Below, piece after piece: positions 1 to 10,927 of a stretch of DNA of 64,000 nt; positions within the stretch are counted from its first letter, which is position 1; every line of letters starts with the position of its first letter. Source of the stretch: Gigaspora margarita (lineage: Eukaryota; Glomeromycota; Glomeromycetes; Diversisporales; Gigasporaceae); the NCBI GenBank assembly GCA_009809945.1, contig WTPW01000063.1, forward strand, positions 459,229 to 523,228, given 5' to 3'. The position numbers and the translations under genes are program-made. The notes under the pieces were generated by a model, which saw only the letters and a list, made by a program, of their open reading frames with translations, made no database searches and was not told where the DNA came from.

Positions 1-291
1 TTTTTATTTAAATTTTTTTATTATTTTTTTTAAAAAAATTATTATTTTTTTATTTTTTTTTTATTTTTTTATTTCTATTTATTTTTATTCTTTTCAATTA
101 TTTATTTTTTATTTTATTTAATTTACACCCCTGGATCTAGATTTAGATCATCTCTAAGATAAGTATTTTTTTTCTTTGGTTTATTTTATTTATTTACTTA
201 TCTTTTTAACATGACTTTCTTTTGTTAGAACACCATAGTGTTGTAGAGATCGGTAAGTTTAGGAGTTTAAATTACGTTTTTTTATTTTGTT
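1..291. repeat. T-rich low-complexity DNA
   Basis: Long T and A/T runs with no coding signal. No gene is seen before the MITE that follows. Confidence 0.7.
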
Positions 292-300
292 TTATTTTAT

Positions 301-643
301 GAAAAAATGTGTTTGTCACTAGCGGTGACAGTCATCGGAGCATGATCGACCAATTAGATTGTGTAATGTTATGATCAAAACAAAAAAAGTACCGAAACTT
401 ACTATCGTTAGGGTCGGGGTTAGAGCCATAGTTAGGGTTTGAATAAAGCTTCGAATATAGTAAATTTTGCTAGGAATTTTTTTCACATAAAAAAAAGTAG
501 GTTCATAGACAAAATTTTAAGTTAGAAGTGATTTTTCAAAAAAATCAAAGTTTTTGCATTTTTCACATTACACATGATCCTTTGATCTAATTGGTCGATC
601 ACACTCCGGTGACTGTCACCGCCAGTGACAAATAGATTCACCC
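301..643. mobile_element. MULE-type MITE, 343 bp
   Basis: Terminal inverted repeats share the core TTTGTCACTRGCGGTGACAG and then continue through GATCGACCAATTAGAT, about 50 bp per arm with few mismatches. The copy is flanked by the 9-bp direct repeat TTATTTTAT (292-300 and 644-652), although that duplication lies in AT-rich DNA and is weaker evidence alone. The interior has no ORF and carries a TTAGGG-like tract. A 9-bp duplication with long arms is typical of non-autonomous Mutator-like elements. A relative is at 51775-52069. Confidence 0.8.
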
Positions 644-779
644 TTATTTTATTATCATTTTTTTTTTGTTTTTCTTTCTATTTAAAATATTTTATCTTTT
701 TTTTAGAATAGCTAGTGATAATCACTAGTTACACAAGATCAGAATATAAGTTATGCTTCTTTTTATTTTTTAATTAATT

Positions 780-1620
780 TTTTTAATTTTTTTTGGTTCT
801 CGTTGTTGGAGCTGTACTTCTTTCGTCATTGAAGTCGTCTAGTATTCCAGTACTTGGAAAAGCTAATGCTGAATTATATATCAAATATTGCGGCAAAATG
901 AGCATGAATGTGGATTGGTCTCAGTAAGAAGGGAATCAAGAGGAAGTGGTAATTCCTGAAGAAGGGGAGTTTTTCAGTTTGCAGTGGGGCTTTGGATTTT
1001 TGGGTAAGTATGCAAGGGATTTGTTTCTTGGTTTTTTGTCGCTAGAGCTGCCCATTTTGGTGCTTCGCTATTGGAGTCATCCTTTTTGGTATTTTTTTTC
1101 TTTGTCAGTATTTCTTTCATTGTCAGTGTCGTTCAATCAGTGTACTTCCTTTTGTGGTGCTTTCTTCATCATTGGCGCTTTTTTCAGGTTTGATTTCGCC
1201 ATTGGAGCCATCCTTACTGGAGGTTTCATGTAAGTTTTTCGTCTTAGTGTCATTTTTTTTATATATATATATTTACTGCTTCTCTTTCTTCTGGGTTTGA
1301 TTTCATCATTGGAGTCATCATTACTGGAGTTATTGGAGTTACTGTTTTCTTTGTCTTGGAGGCGAGAGGGTTTCTTTTTTCTTATATATTGGCTTCTCTT
1401 TCTTTTGAGTACAATTTCACCATTGGAACCGTCATTACTAGAGCTATTGGAGTTGCCATTTTTGGTGTGGTATTGTCGTAGAGTTGTCATGCTGTTGATA
1501 TTTGTTGTAAATTGTGCTGTTTGTTGTTTGTTTTGTTGAAAATTTAGTGATGTTTATGTGGTGTCTTTATGGTGTTTGTGTTATGTCTCTAAGTCATTTT
1601 TGTGGTGTCTTTTGTAATAT
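780..1620. repeat. Degenerate minisatellite, GGAGTCATCATTACTGGAG type
   Basis: The phrase 'catt-ggag-yc-atc-nttactgga' recurs at about 1200, 1310 and 1425, with a unit of roughly 110-125 bp. Both strands stay open over it (for example 1137-1490 on the minus strand, rich in Asn, Ser and Lys), but the composition is that of a repeat and no domain is visible. The opposite-strand sequence at 37.99-38.75 kb has a similar flavour. I do not call a gene here. Confidence 0.5.
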
Positions 1621-1792
1621 GTTTTTTGGTTTTTTTTTAATAAAAATATATTATTTTTTATTATTTTTATGAAATTTATAATTTACCAATATAATAAATT
1701 ATATTATTAAAATATATAAATATTTGAATATATTCTTTTAATATTATATATAAAAATTTAACTAGCATTTAATATTTAGATGAGCATATTAT

Positions 1793-2060
1793 TAAAGATC
1801 TGCACAGAAAATTAAATCTGGCAGAAAATAAAGAAAAAATTTCTTTAACGATTGCTGGCTGAGTCACAGATCTGTATTAATTTTTAATAATTGTTTTTTT
1901 TTAAAAATTTGCACAGGAATTGTTAATTGTTAAAAATCTGCGCAGAAAATTAAATCTTTGCAGAAAATTAAAAAAAATTTCTTTAATAATCGCTGGCAGG
2001 GTCGCAGAACTTCATTAATTTTTAATAATTGTTTTTTTAAAAATCTGCGCAAATCTGTAC
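1793..2060. repeat. Direct tandem duplication, period about 140 bp
   Basis: Two copies of a unit beginning 'aaa-atctgcrcagaaaattaaatc' and ending 'attaatttttaataattg', starting near 1793 and 1932. No ORF. The stretch 1620-1790 before it is plain AT-rich DNA. Confidence 0.65.
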
Positions 2061-2339
2061 TATAAAAACTTTCCCGATGTACTGCTCCTACCAAACTCTA
2101 ACTCTAATCTTAACTGGGCCACTATTTGTTTTGTTTTGATTAATGTAAAATCAAAACAGACAAAATGATTGGTCAATCAGGAGGTGGCAATGCATCGCAC
2201 TAGCAATAAAAGATACTTGTCTAAATTTTATTAATAACTTTGAATTAGAAATTATATATTCAAGCAATATTATAATAATAATCTATTAAACATATAGCAA
2301 AATACAATTTCTTCTTGTAAAATATTATTATGAGATAAT

Positions 2340-3650
2340 TCTGTTTTGTAAAAAATAATAAACCAACAAATGCACTTACAAATCTTCAATACAACAATTA
2401 AAAATACTTTTCTAAATATTACTATTGCAGAAAATGTAGATTCCTTAGAACAGTTTGTATCTGGCTTAAATAATAAGCAAAAGCTTATTTTTTATTTGGT
2501 AAATATCATCAATAATATAAACATTCTACCAATAATAAACCCTTTTAATTATTGCTTTATTTTACTAGTGCTAGTAGAACTGGTAAATCCAGAATTATTT
2601 AAGCAATATATGGTGCAAAACATCTATACTCAACAGTTATAACTGTTGAATATAGATGTCTTGCATCATATTTATACTTTAAAAATATTTTGCAAAGTAA
2701 TACACTTATAGTCTTGGTCCCTAATGGAATTGTAGCAATAAATATATGTGGAAATACTATTTATTCTGCATGTGGATTTAGTTTCAATAAAGATGAAAAT
2801 GTTTATTCTAATTTGTTAGATAAATATCTAAATCAGCTTTAAGAATACTAGTCTAAAATTGAGTACATCATCATAGATATACTCTTTATAATTGGGCAAA
2901 ATCTTCTTGCATAATTTTATACTTTTATAAAAAAGATAAAAACATGTAATAATTCTACTCTATTTGCTGGAATAAATATTTTATTTGCTAAAGATTTCTT
3001 GCAACTACTACCTGTTTTAGATAAAGTATTATATATGCCTAATAGGATTACAACTATTTTTTTTTAGTTAAATTAAAACTTCAATAGACACAAAATAAAA
3101 GTGCAATATTGACCCATTATTAATTGATTTATGAATTGTTACTGTACAACTGGAAGAAGCCTTTGACCAAATGTTAAACATGCTATTTAGTTAAAAACTC
3201 CAATGCATCAAATAGATGACCCCTTTTATACAAGCATTTTTGAAAATATGTGCTATAGTAATCTTACAGAAATCCAAATAGCAGCCTTATGATCAAGAAT
3301 TCTTGGAGATAATGTAATTAATTCTAAAAAATAAAGAAATGCTACTTTTCTTATAACACAAAATAATTTTTGCATTCAACTTAATTTTGAAGCTATTAAA
3401 GAGCATGCATATAATAACTACAAGCCTATTTCTACTTTTGTGCACAAGACTTATATAATTAAAAAACAATTACTAAAAATAACTATCTAAGATTTTTATT
3501 AATACCTGACATTAAAGAGAATGCTCTTTGTAGAATTTTATTTCTGTTAATCAATATGAACATGCTAACACATTAGTGTATTATATTATTTTAAAAAAGG
3601 GAGGATTATCTGGGAATTATTGTGTAAAATAGGTTTTTCTTTTGAAATTA
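2340..3650 (+). pseudogene. Helitron/Pif1-type helicase remnant
   Basis: Translating across frames gives the order of motifs expected of the Pif1-like helicase of Helitron transposons. There is LNNKQKLIFYLVN, then a Walker A stretch ASRTGKSRII (near 2570; family consensus GASGTGKS), then LVPNGIVAINICGNTIYSA (near 2715-2765; family APTGVAAFNIxGxTIHSA), then a Walker B-like YIIIDI (near 2865), and FAGINILFAKDFLQLLPVL (near 2965-3020; family FGGxxxxxxGDFxQLPPV). Stops and frameshifts break it many times, and the first frame closes at 2642. No Rep/HUH domain and no CTRR hairpin end were found, so only the helicase part survives. It is certainly not functional. Confidence 0.75.
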
Positions 3651-3659
3651 ACTAATATT

Positions 3660-4135
3660 TAATGCTTAAATAAAGATGAAAATTAATATTATATAAAGAA
3701 AGATGGTCTATATACAAATTTGGGTAAAACTAATAGGAAATTTGAATCTCTAATGTATTTTTATAAGATATGTATATTGCTATATAAAATATATTTATTT
3801 ATTTAAATATTTCTTATTTATAATAAATAAATTTATAATAATTAATTTAAAAAAGAAAATTGATTTTTAATAATAGTTACTGAATAGTTTTTTTATTAGA
3901 TACTAAAAAATAAAAACATACAGAGTTGTGATCATATCCTATGCAGGATTTTTGAAGAAATGCAATTTTTCCAAATCTAGATATAATGTAAAAAACATTG
4001 GTTTCTGTAAAGTATAACAAAAAAAGCCAGGCAGCAAATCCACTCACATATCAGGTTCTAGTTTTGATATAAAGTGATTTTATATAGTACAAGTAATATG
4101 AATAATAATAGTTGATATATTTAATTAGAATAGCA
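3660..4135. other. AT-rich intergenic DNA
   Basis: No ORF with recognisable content, no repeat structure noticed. Confidence 0.5.
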
Positions 4136-4137
4136 TA

Positions 4138-4688
4138 CCGTATATTGCCGAAAATAAGCTACCTCCGAAAATAAGCTACCCCCCTCTTTTGGTCAAGAAA
4201 CGTAAAAACGTCTTTGACCCGAAAATAAGCTACCCCACGATCGATGAAAGTTGCTACATAGTAAAGTCCAAATTTTACTAAGCAAATCGATTAAAGTCGC
4301 TTAAGTAAACTTATTTAGAAGATCAAAATACATATACTCTAAAATTTCAACGAAATTGAAGAACTTTTTATTAATTGGATTTTAATTTTTAGTTCAATGA
4401 AGAGATTAAAATTTTATTAGCCAAATATATTCGTTGAACGTAAAAATTAAAAGTCAAATAATGAAAAGTGCTCCAATTCTAATGAAAATTTCAACATAGA
4501 TGTAGTTTAGTCTTCCAAATATGTTTACTTAAGCACTAATAACAGATTTACATAGTAGAATGTAGACTTTACTATGTAACAACTATTGGCGATTGACCAA
4601 AAATCGATTTTATCCGAAAATAAGCTACCCCCGGATTTTTTGTGTCAAAATCGTCCAAAAAAGGTAGCTTATTTTCAGACACATACGG
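4138..4688. mobile_element. Fold-back MITE with TA target duplication, 551 bp
   Basis: The ends read CCGTATATTGCCGAAAATAAG and, inverted, CCGTATGTGTCTGAAAATAAG, each flanked by TA, as in Tc1/mariner-type insertions. The inverted symmetry is not confined to the ends: sub-blocks such as ACATAGTAAAGTC and CTTAAGTAAAC recur inverted through most of the element, so nearly the whole copy folds back. The motif CGAAAATAAGCTACC occurs three times at the left end and twice at the right. The only ORF (4586-4795) is an accident of the repeat. Confidence 0.8.
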
Positions 4689-4852
4689 TAAATATTTTAC
4701 TTTTTATTGATTATCAATTTATCAGTCTGGTCTGGCAAAAATCTGACAGGAAAAAAAATTTTAAAAATATCAAATCTGTTGTGATATATCTATAATAAAC
4801 TATTATTTTTCAATCAATTATCAAAAATTTTCTATATTATTGTATTGACTCA

Positions 4853-5049
4853 TTCAACTTGAGTAACAAGTCAGGCTGATTCAGTAGACTTACAGGTATT
4901 CCTAGCCAATTGCTAATGCTTGTTTATATTAGATAAAATAGAATTAACAATCCTATTTTACCCAATATAAACAAAATATTAGTAATTGGCTGAGAATACC
5001 CAGCAGTCTACTGAGATCAGCCCAATAGATCACTCAGGTTGAACAGGTC
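4853..5049. mobile_element. Palindromic repeat, arms about 95 bp
   Basis: The left arm (CTGATTCAGTAGAC, then TAGCCAATTGCTAAT, then GTTTATATT) is matched inverted by the right arm (GTCTACTGAGATCAG, ATTAGTAATTGGCTGA, AATATAAAC). It is probably a small fold-back MITE, but I could not define a target duplication. The flank to 5393 shows nothing further. Confidence 0.65.
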
Positions 5050-5393
5050 AAAACACTACTCTATATTGTATAGAACAGGTCCTTTCTGCTATATTCTGTT
5101 AAGCTATGAAACAATAAGTGCAAGAAAAATAGACTATATATAACTCTTTCAATTTTGCATTAAATGGATCTCCTTTTTTAGATAATTTTTTTCAATAGAA
5201 ATGGATAATAATATTAACTAATCTGATCAGTAAAGCAAAAAAGTAATTCTGCATTTCACAAAATTAAGGTTGTAGTGCAAGTACAATCATCATATAATAA
5301 TTAACATTACTACTAGACATTTACTTCGCACAAATATCTTATACAAAATACTATCTGTGAGTTTATATTTTTTATATAATAATTCATTATAAA

Positions 5394-6031
5394 ATATCCT
5401 GAAACCATCCAATTAAGCAGGCAAATTTGCTTGATTAAAATTTATAAATTCATATCTGATCTATTTTTGTTAAAAATAAAAATATTATACAATTTTTTTT
5501 AAAATAAAAAATATGATTATATACTATTTAAAACTTATTCTTATTTGCTTAATATTTATAAAAAATTTGGAGTTGCTTATAAAAGAAAAATTTATAATTT
5601 TTTAAAAAATTAAAATTTAAAATTTTTTTTCTTTTTGTCTTTAATTTTGCTTAATAAAAATTTAAGATTTAACCCCTATTACCTTAATCCAATGTTGTAG
5701 AGAATTTAAAATTAAACTAGTTTTATTATTATTATTTTTATAATATATTAAGCAAAATTTAAACTTTATTTAGTAGTAACTAAAAAATTTCTCTTCAGAA
5801 ACATATAAAATTTTAAGAAACTTTCTAAAATTTTAATAGTAAAATTAAAAATAAGTTTTATTAAAAATGTAATATCTTCATCAAAGTTAAAGATAGAATA
5901 ATAAAATTTAAATATATTATTTATAAAAGGTATTTCTTAATTTTATTCAATAAATTTTAAGAAAACTTAAAACAACTTTTTAAAAATCATTCAAACAGGC
6001 AAATTTGCCTGCTAGACGGTTTAAAGGATAT
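5394..6031. mobile_element. Putative MITE, 638 bp, with GCAGGCAAATTTGC in both ends
   Basis: Ends are inverted: ATATCCTGAAACCATC on the left against ATATCCTTTAAACCGTC (reverse complement) on the right, each followed by the self-complementary block GCAGGCAAATTTGCyTG. The interior is AT-rich without ORFs. No convincing target duplication, so the exact ends are tentative. 6032-6380 has no clear feature. Confidence 0.55.
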
Positions 6032-6380
6032 GCTAAAATTTCTTAATTAAATAGTTTATCTTGTACTAGGCTTGAGGGCATCTCATACAAGTATTAAAAA
6101 TCATGGTGAATATTTTTCATGTGCAAGATATACTTCTAATTACTGCAGTAACTAAAATACCCATATTTGAGAATGATCATTTTTTGCTAATAAGAAATAT
6201 AATGATATCATTAGACTTGTATTGGACTTTTTAACTCATTAATCAATTCCAGACAAATTTTTATTAATTTTTAAAGAAGATTACATTGATGGTCTATTTT
6301 ATTTATCATGTATATTAAAAAGCCATGATACATTAATGATTTAACTTGTCTAAAAACTAAAAAAAAGAAATCTATAGAAA

Positions 6381-7916
6381 TTAACAATCAACAATAAGGT
6401 GATCATGTGGTAGTACTGTTACGTATTCTTTCACTTTTATATATCTATCCTTCGTATATAAGTCTGCACCTAAATATTTCAGAGTTATGTTTCGTTTACA
6501 GAATTCGATTAATGCTTTAATATATTTCTCTTCATAAATGTGGCCACCAATTAATAGTTTCCTTAAAGGTGCATTGCAATGATTGAGTAAAATATCAATA
6601 TTTGAGTTCACCGAATTAGAACATAGATCAAGATATTGTAATGTAAAGGGTAATGATTTTGTAAACTGTATAATTTGCTCTTCTACTAATGTGGCATCAA
6701 TACAGCTTAAAGTGAGAAATTGAAGTTTTTTCAGATTATCAATAAGATCTAAGAGTTGTGTGGAAAACACAATATCAGAAATATTAAGATATGTAAGGTT
6801 TGGGCAAAATGACTTAAGTGTTTCCAATAATAACGATTGTTCTAAAATCATTTCTGATTTAAGTTTTAGTCTTTGTAGTAATGCACCAGACTTTTCAAGA
6901 ATTAATACTATATTCGATGCATCAATCTTGAATTCAAAAGTAGTTATCTCTAAAGTGGTGATTTTATAGTCTAACATTTTCAACATTCTTTCATCATTGC
7001 AAAACCTGACACGAATAGTTTCTAAATTTTCACAATTCATCAGCGTCTTGAACTCTGCATTATAATCACAATCTTCTATTATAACTTCGCGTAATGATTG
7101 TTTTTGGCTCTCTAAAGCCAAAATAATGCCGTGGAATTTTTTAGGATTGTCCATACCAATTATGTGGAATTCTCTAAGTTGCTTTTGTGATTTAATTATG
7201 GATACAAGCGCATGAAATACTTGTGGACTATAACTAGGAAAAAATTCGTCAATTTTCAAAACACTAATTTTCGTAGCAATTTTTGTCAAAATCTTAAGTA
7301 ATGCAGTAACATTTTCTTGTGACATCGTTAGTAATGAACTAACATTTTCAATGTCGAAGTATGATAATACGCATATGCACAAAGTCAAATCTTGTAATTG
7401 TGAAAAAAATTGCACATTTTGTCCTAATGAGAAGAAGATCGTTGGTGGAATTTTGTTATTTGAAAAATATATGTCTAATTTGCGCAAAGTAGCACCACTC
7501 TCGATAAATAATTTAAGTAACAAATCTCTTATATGAAATTTCAATGGGCTGCAATATGATTTTGAATCGGCAAGCTGAGATTTGATCCATTTTTCGACCA
7601 TATTTTCTAGACGAAATATATCGAGAATCTTTATAAAACTTGCATATTCAAATAGAGTTTTGGAAGACACTACATTTATTCCAGATTTTTTTAAAATGAA
7701 TTTTTCATCCTCATCAAGTGACGAAATATATTTAGAAATGAATAACGGGTTTTGATCAAATGAAAAAGGGTCTTGCCAAAGAACAGGAATTGACATTTTG
7801 CACCAATATTGGCTTACAAGTGCGCACGAATATAAGGAATAAGATTCGTCATTTAAATTATTAAGGATGTTTTCCATTAATTCAGGCATAAAGCCTGTAA
7901 ATATTTTTAACGCCAT
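6381..7916 (-). CDS. F-box/leucine-rich-repeat protein
   Basis: An uninterrupted 511-residue reading frame with an ATG start and TAA stop. Residues about 8-50 form an F-box-like segment (MPELMENILNNL, then LYSCALVSQYWCKMSIPVLWQDPF): the hydrophobic helix, the LVSxxWC core and the LWxDPF ending are typical of F-box proteins expanded in Glomeromycotina. The rest is rich in leucine repeats, for example LTYLNISDIVFS, LQFLTLSCIDA and LQYLDLCSNSV between about 375 and 450. In known members the F-box binds Skp1 of an SCF ubiquitin ligase and the LRRs choose the substrate; here this is inference from family. There is no intron and no frame damage, which sets it apart from nearly everything else in the window. 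Substrate unknown. Confidence 0.88.
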   Translation of the reverse strand: MALKIFTGFMPELMENILNNLNDESYSLYSCALVSQYWCKMSIPVLWQDPFSFDQNPLFISKYISSLDEDEKFILKKSGINVVSSKTLFEYASFIKILDIFRLENMVEKWIKSQLADSKSYCSPLKFHIRDLLLKLFIESGATLRKLDIYFSNNKIPPTIFFSLGQNVQFFSQLQDLTLCICVLSYFDIENVSSLLTMSQENVTALLKILTKIATKISVLKIDEFFPSYSPQVFHALVSIIKSQKQLREFHIIGMDNPKKFHGIILALESQKQSLREVIIEDCDYNAEFKTLMNCENLETIRVRFCNDERMLKMLDYKITTLEITTFEFKIDASNIVLILEKSGALLQRLKLKSEMILEQSLLLETLKSFCPNLTYLNISDIVFSTQLLDLIDNLKKLQFLTLSCIDATLVEEQIIQFTKSLPFTLQYLDLCSNSVNSNIDILLNHCNAPLRKLLIGGHIYEEKYIKALIEFCKRNITLKYLGADLYTKDRYIKVKEYVTVLPHDHLIVDC

Positions 7917-8254
7917 GAATGAGAAAAGGTTTTATGAAATTGTTATGCAATAGAACTTATAAATAGACTTATTTTTGCATTTGATCATCGATGATCCTTA
8001 CTTGATCGGGCGTACAATTAATTTTACTACGCGATACTCGAAAATATATATAATTAAACAAAAAAATTTGTTTGCATTAGGGGCATTAGGATTAGGTTTA
8101 AGTTGGAGTTAGAAAAGTCATTAATGTAATGACATAGCAAGGGGAAAATTATTATTAAGATTCCAAAGATGGTTTACGCGATTTTTCCAAAGTGAACGTT
8201 TGTTTTGATGTTTTGAATTATTTACGTTACACTTGATCCTGATTTTTAATTGGC
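7917..8254. other. F-box gene upstream region
   Basis: Contains the 5' flank of the minus-strand F-box gene, including 'gatcatcgatgatc' near 7983, a short palindrome. The last part ('gttacacttgatcctg') resembles the interior of the window's MULE MITEs, so the hAT that follows may have landed in an older element. Confidence 0.4.
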
Positions 8255-8262
8255 AGACAGAC

Positions 8263-9525
8263 CAGGGACTGTCAAAAATTTGGATATAAAATCGTAAATC
8301 TTTATTTGGATATCGATAAAATTTATTATAAACCGCACTTATGGTGGTTTTGCACCTATTATATGGTTTTTTTTTCCTAAATTTTTCTAAGTTTTCTAAA
8401 TTTTGTACATAAAATTTTTGACGCACATTAGGGAAAGGCTTTTAGTGTTTAAAACATTTTTACTTAAGACATCCCACATCGATTAATTAGCTCATTTTTG
8501 AGATAATATATGCATAAGTGTAAAACACCATAGGTGCGTTTTAGTAAAAGTCATCGATTAATATTTGGGTAAAATTTGTATAAAAAAGTTAAAAATTTGG
8601 AAAAATTTGGATATTAAAATTTATTTTCATTGATTAAAATATGAATCTTCACTTAAATTTTGTTTATCAGACATAGCTGTCGGGTTTGGTTTGATGATTT
8701 TAGATATGCTTCACGTTTTTTTTTGGTGGATTTTGGAATTTATATGTGAAAAAATAAAGGCCTTTTTGAAAATTCATGTGCACGGCTATAGGCAGTGATT
8801 TTTTAATAGGGCTCATCTTTTTTTATTATTCGTGTGTTGTCTTTTTTCGATAAATTGTTACACAAACCTTTGCCATTAAGTGAACAAACGAAACATTCAA
8901 TAAACCTATTTTTTTTGGTCTCTATATGAGATAAATAAGCAATAAATATTAAAACCCCCCCCCCCAGCTATACTAAGCCGTAAAAGAAAGCATATCACTA
9001 GAATTGATTGAATAATGGGTAAGGGTAAATTCGGAAGCAAATTTTCAGGAAAACGGCCTTTTTACTTTCAGCTAATAATCAAACTTGTAGAAATTAAAAT
9101 ATTCTATACACTTTATTATGGATTTACAAGTCCGTTTTGTAAGAATCTGCTTTATAATAAATTTTAACAATAAATAATTCTCAACCATGATTGACTAATT
9201 TTGGGGTGTACGTGTTTAAAAAATAAACCGTTGAACTATCATTTGACATTACGCACTCTCTGATTGGTTGAATGTAGTTTCCAGATCACATGAATTCTAA
9301 ATCGTCCAAAATTTGCTAGACTGTTATATGTTCTCTAATTGGTTGAACATAGGTCCCAGATCACATGAGTTCCAAAATCGACCAAAATTTGGATATCATT
9401 TGGATATTGTGGGCTGAAATTTGGAAAAATTTGGGCTAAACACCAAAATTTGGAAATCTTAAAATTCGAGGCCAAAATTTGGAAAAATTTGGAAAAATTT
9501 GGATCCAAATTTTTGACAGTCCCTG
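8263..9525. mobile_element. Non-autonomous hAT element, 1263 bp
   Basis: Perfect terminal inverted repeat CAGGGACTGTCAAAAATTTG at both ends and a perfect 8-bp target duplication AGACAGAC (8255-8262 and 9526-9533): the hallmarks of hAT transposons. No transposase reading frame remains. Inside are a C-run (about 8956-8964), a 78-bp tandem duplication near 9254-9389 (ATTGGTTGAAyrTAG, then CCAGATCACATGA) and AAATTTGGAAA repeats near the right end that echo the terminus. The minus-strand ORF at 8121-8426 crosses the left junction and is not a gene. Confidence 0.92.
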
Positions 9526-9806
9526 AGACAGACTTCAGAGATCATGTGATAGTAAAATCGATCCTACTCACTGACTTTGTCGTATAATAAGTAGGCTTAT
9601 TTATATATTAAGGATGATTATTTCATCTCCGAATAACACCTATTTCAGTTTCTGATTTCAAAATTTCAAAACAGAATAAGTTTTTAAACCCCTACTTGTT
9701 TTTGAAATAAGTTAACTTTGAATCGCCCTATTTATTTAATTTATTTGATTTATCTGATTTATCTGATTTAATTGTTTTATATACTAGCCGCATTTATCTA
9801 ATTAAT

Positions 9807-9968
9807 CAAATTAGTTTAACTAATCGAATTAGTTTAATTTATCGAATTAGTTTAACTAATCGAATTAGTTTAATTTATCGAATTAGTTTAATTAATCGAA
9901 TTAGTTTAATTTATCGAATTAGTTTAATTTATCAAATTAGTTTAATTAATCGAATTATTTTAATTTAT
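9807..9968. repeat. 18-bp VNTR, 9 units (copy 1)
   Basis: Unit CGAATTAGTTTAATTTAT with small variants (TTTAACTAAT, TTTAATTAAT, CAAATTAG). Nine units here against five in the duplicated copy at 22203-22292. The last two units are the same in both copies, so the change was in the left part. Confidence 0.85.
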
Positions 9969-9974
9969 CGAACT

Positions 9975-10927
9975 TGATAACTTGTTAGAACAATTATGAG
10001 CGTAGAATTAGCGCAGTCATGTAAAAAGTACAAATACGATATCTTTTTTGTCTTCACAGTAAAGCAACTTTAATTTTAGCTTTAGCTCAAGAGTTCTTCA
10101 GTTATAGAGCTTTAAAGAGAGAAATCGTTAAGTTATGTTAGCTGTAGTAATTCCCCTAATAGATACCTGAATTAGTATATTATTGTTATTATTATAAACT
10201 GATAACACCCCTGATAGGTGAAATTCGTATAAAAGTCCAAATCCGTGATCTTATGTTAGAGCCTGTGATATAATCCAGAGCTCTATTCGACTTGTTTCTC
10301 GGACCAAGTCTATCCACACCTTGATCGTAGCTGTCATATTAGAGTTTAGATAGAGTAGTTTAGTTAGGTTTAGTGGTGTACAGTTGCGATCTTTAGATAG
10401 GGTATAATTTTTTCACCCTCACAACGTCCCAAATAATTTGACAGTTAGATTACGACAGGCATTTAGTTTCATATTAAAATTTTGGTTAAATTTTTTTGCT
10501 AGAGCGCAAAGCATAGTTTTTAAAAGGCTAATTTAACATTGTATCTGATCTTGTAATATCATTGGCCAATCCGTGTCGGTCAGTCAGCTGACGCAAAATT
10601 ATTAATAAAGTAATTCTTTTACGCCTAATACTTGGTATTCTTTTTATGCGATAATTAATTAATTTTTTAATTAAGCAAAATAATCAGTATCAAGATTGTA
10701 TACAAACAAAAAAAAACGCGAATTTAATCATGCACTACGTTTGGTTGCGTCTCATTTAATTTTTCCAACAGGCCATTTTACTCGACACTCAGGCTGATAC
10801 TAATAGAATGCTAACTGTAACCATATAAGATACCGAGAATATAAGCGACTATTCTTGTTTCACTACATTCTGGGTACGGCAGTATAAATTGGATGCATCT
10901 ATGTGTAACATTCTTTTTTGCTCCAAA
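9975..10927 (+). promoter_or_regulatory. Upstream region of the A1 locus
   Basis: Nearly identical to 22310-23286. It holds a possible TATA element (GTATAAATTGG near 10880) about 45 bp before the old start codon ATG-TCA. No other gene seen. The duplicate at 22.3-23.3 kb is equally free of ORFs. Confidence 0.45.

Noticed and set aside
946..1539. Three small ORFs in the T-rich start region
   Set aside because: They follow a degenerate minisatellite and have no domain or splice logic.
9807..9968. CRISPR-like array
   Set aside because: Units are contiguous with no unique spacers, in a eukaryotic genome.
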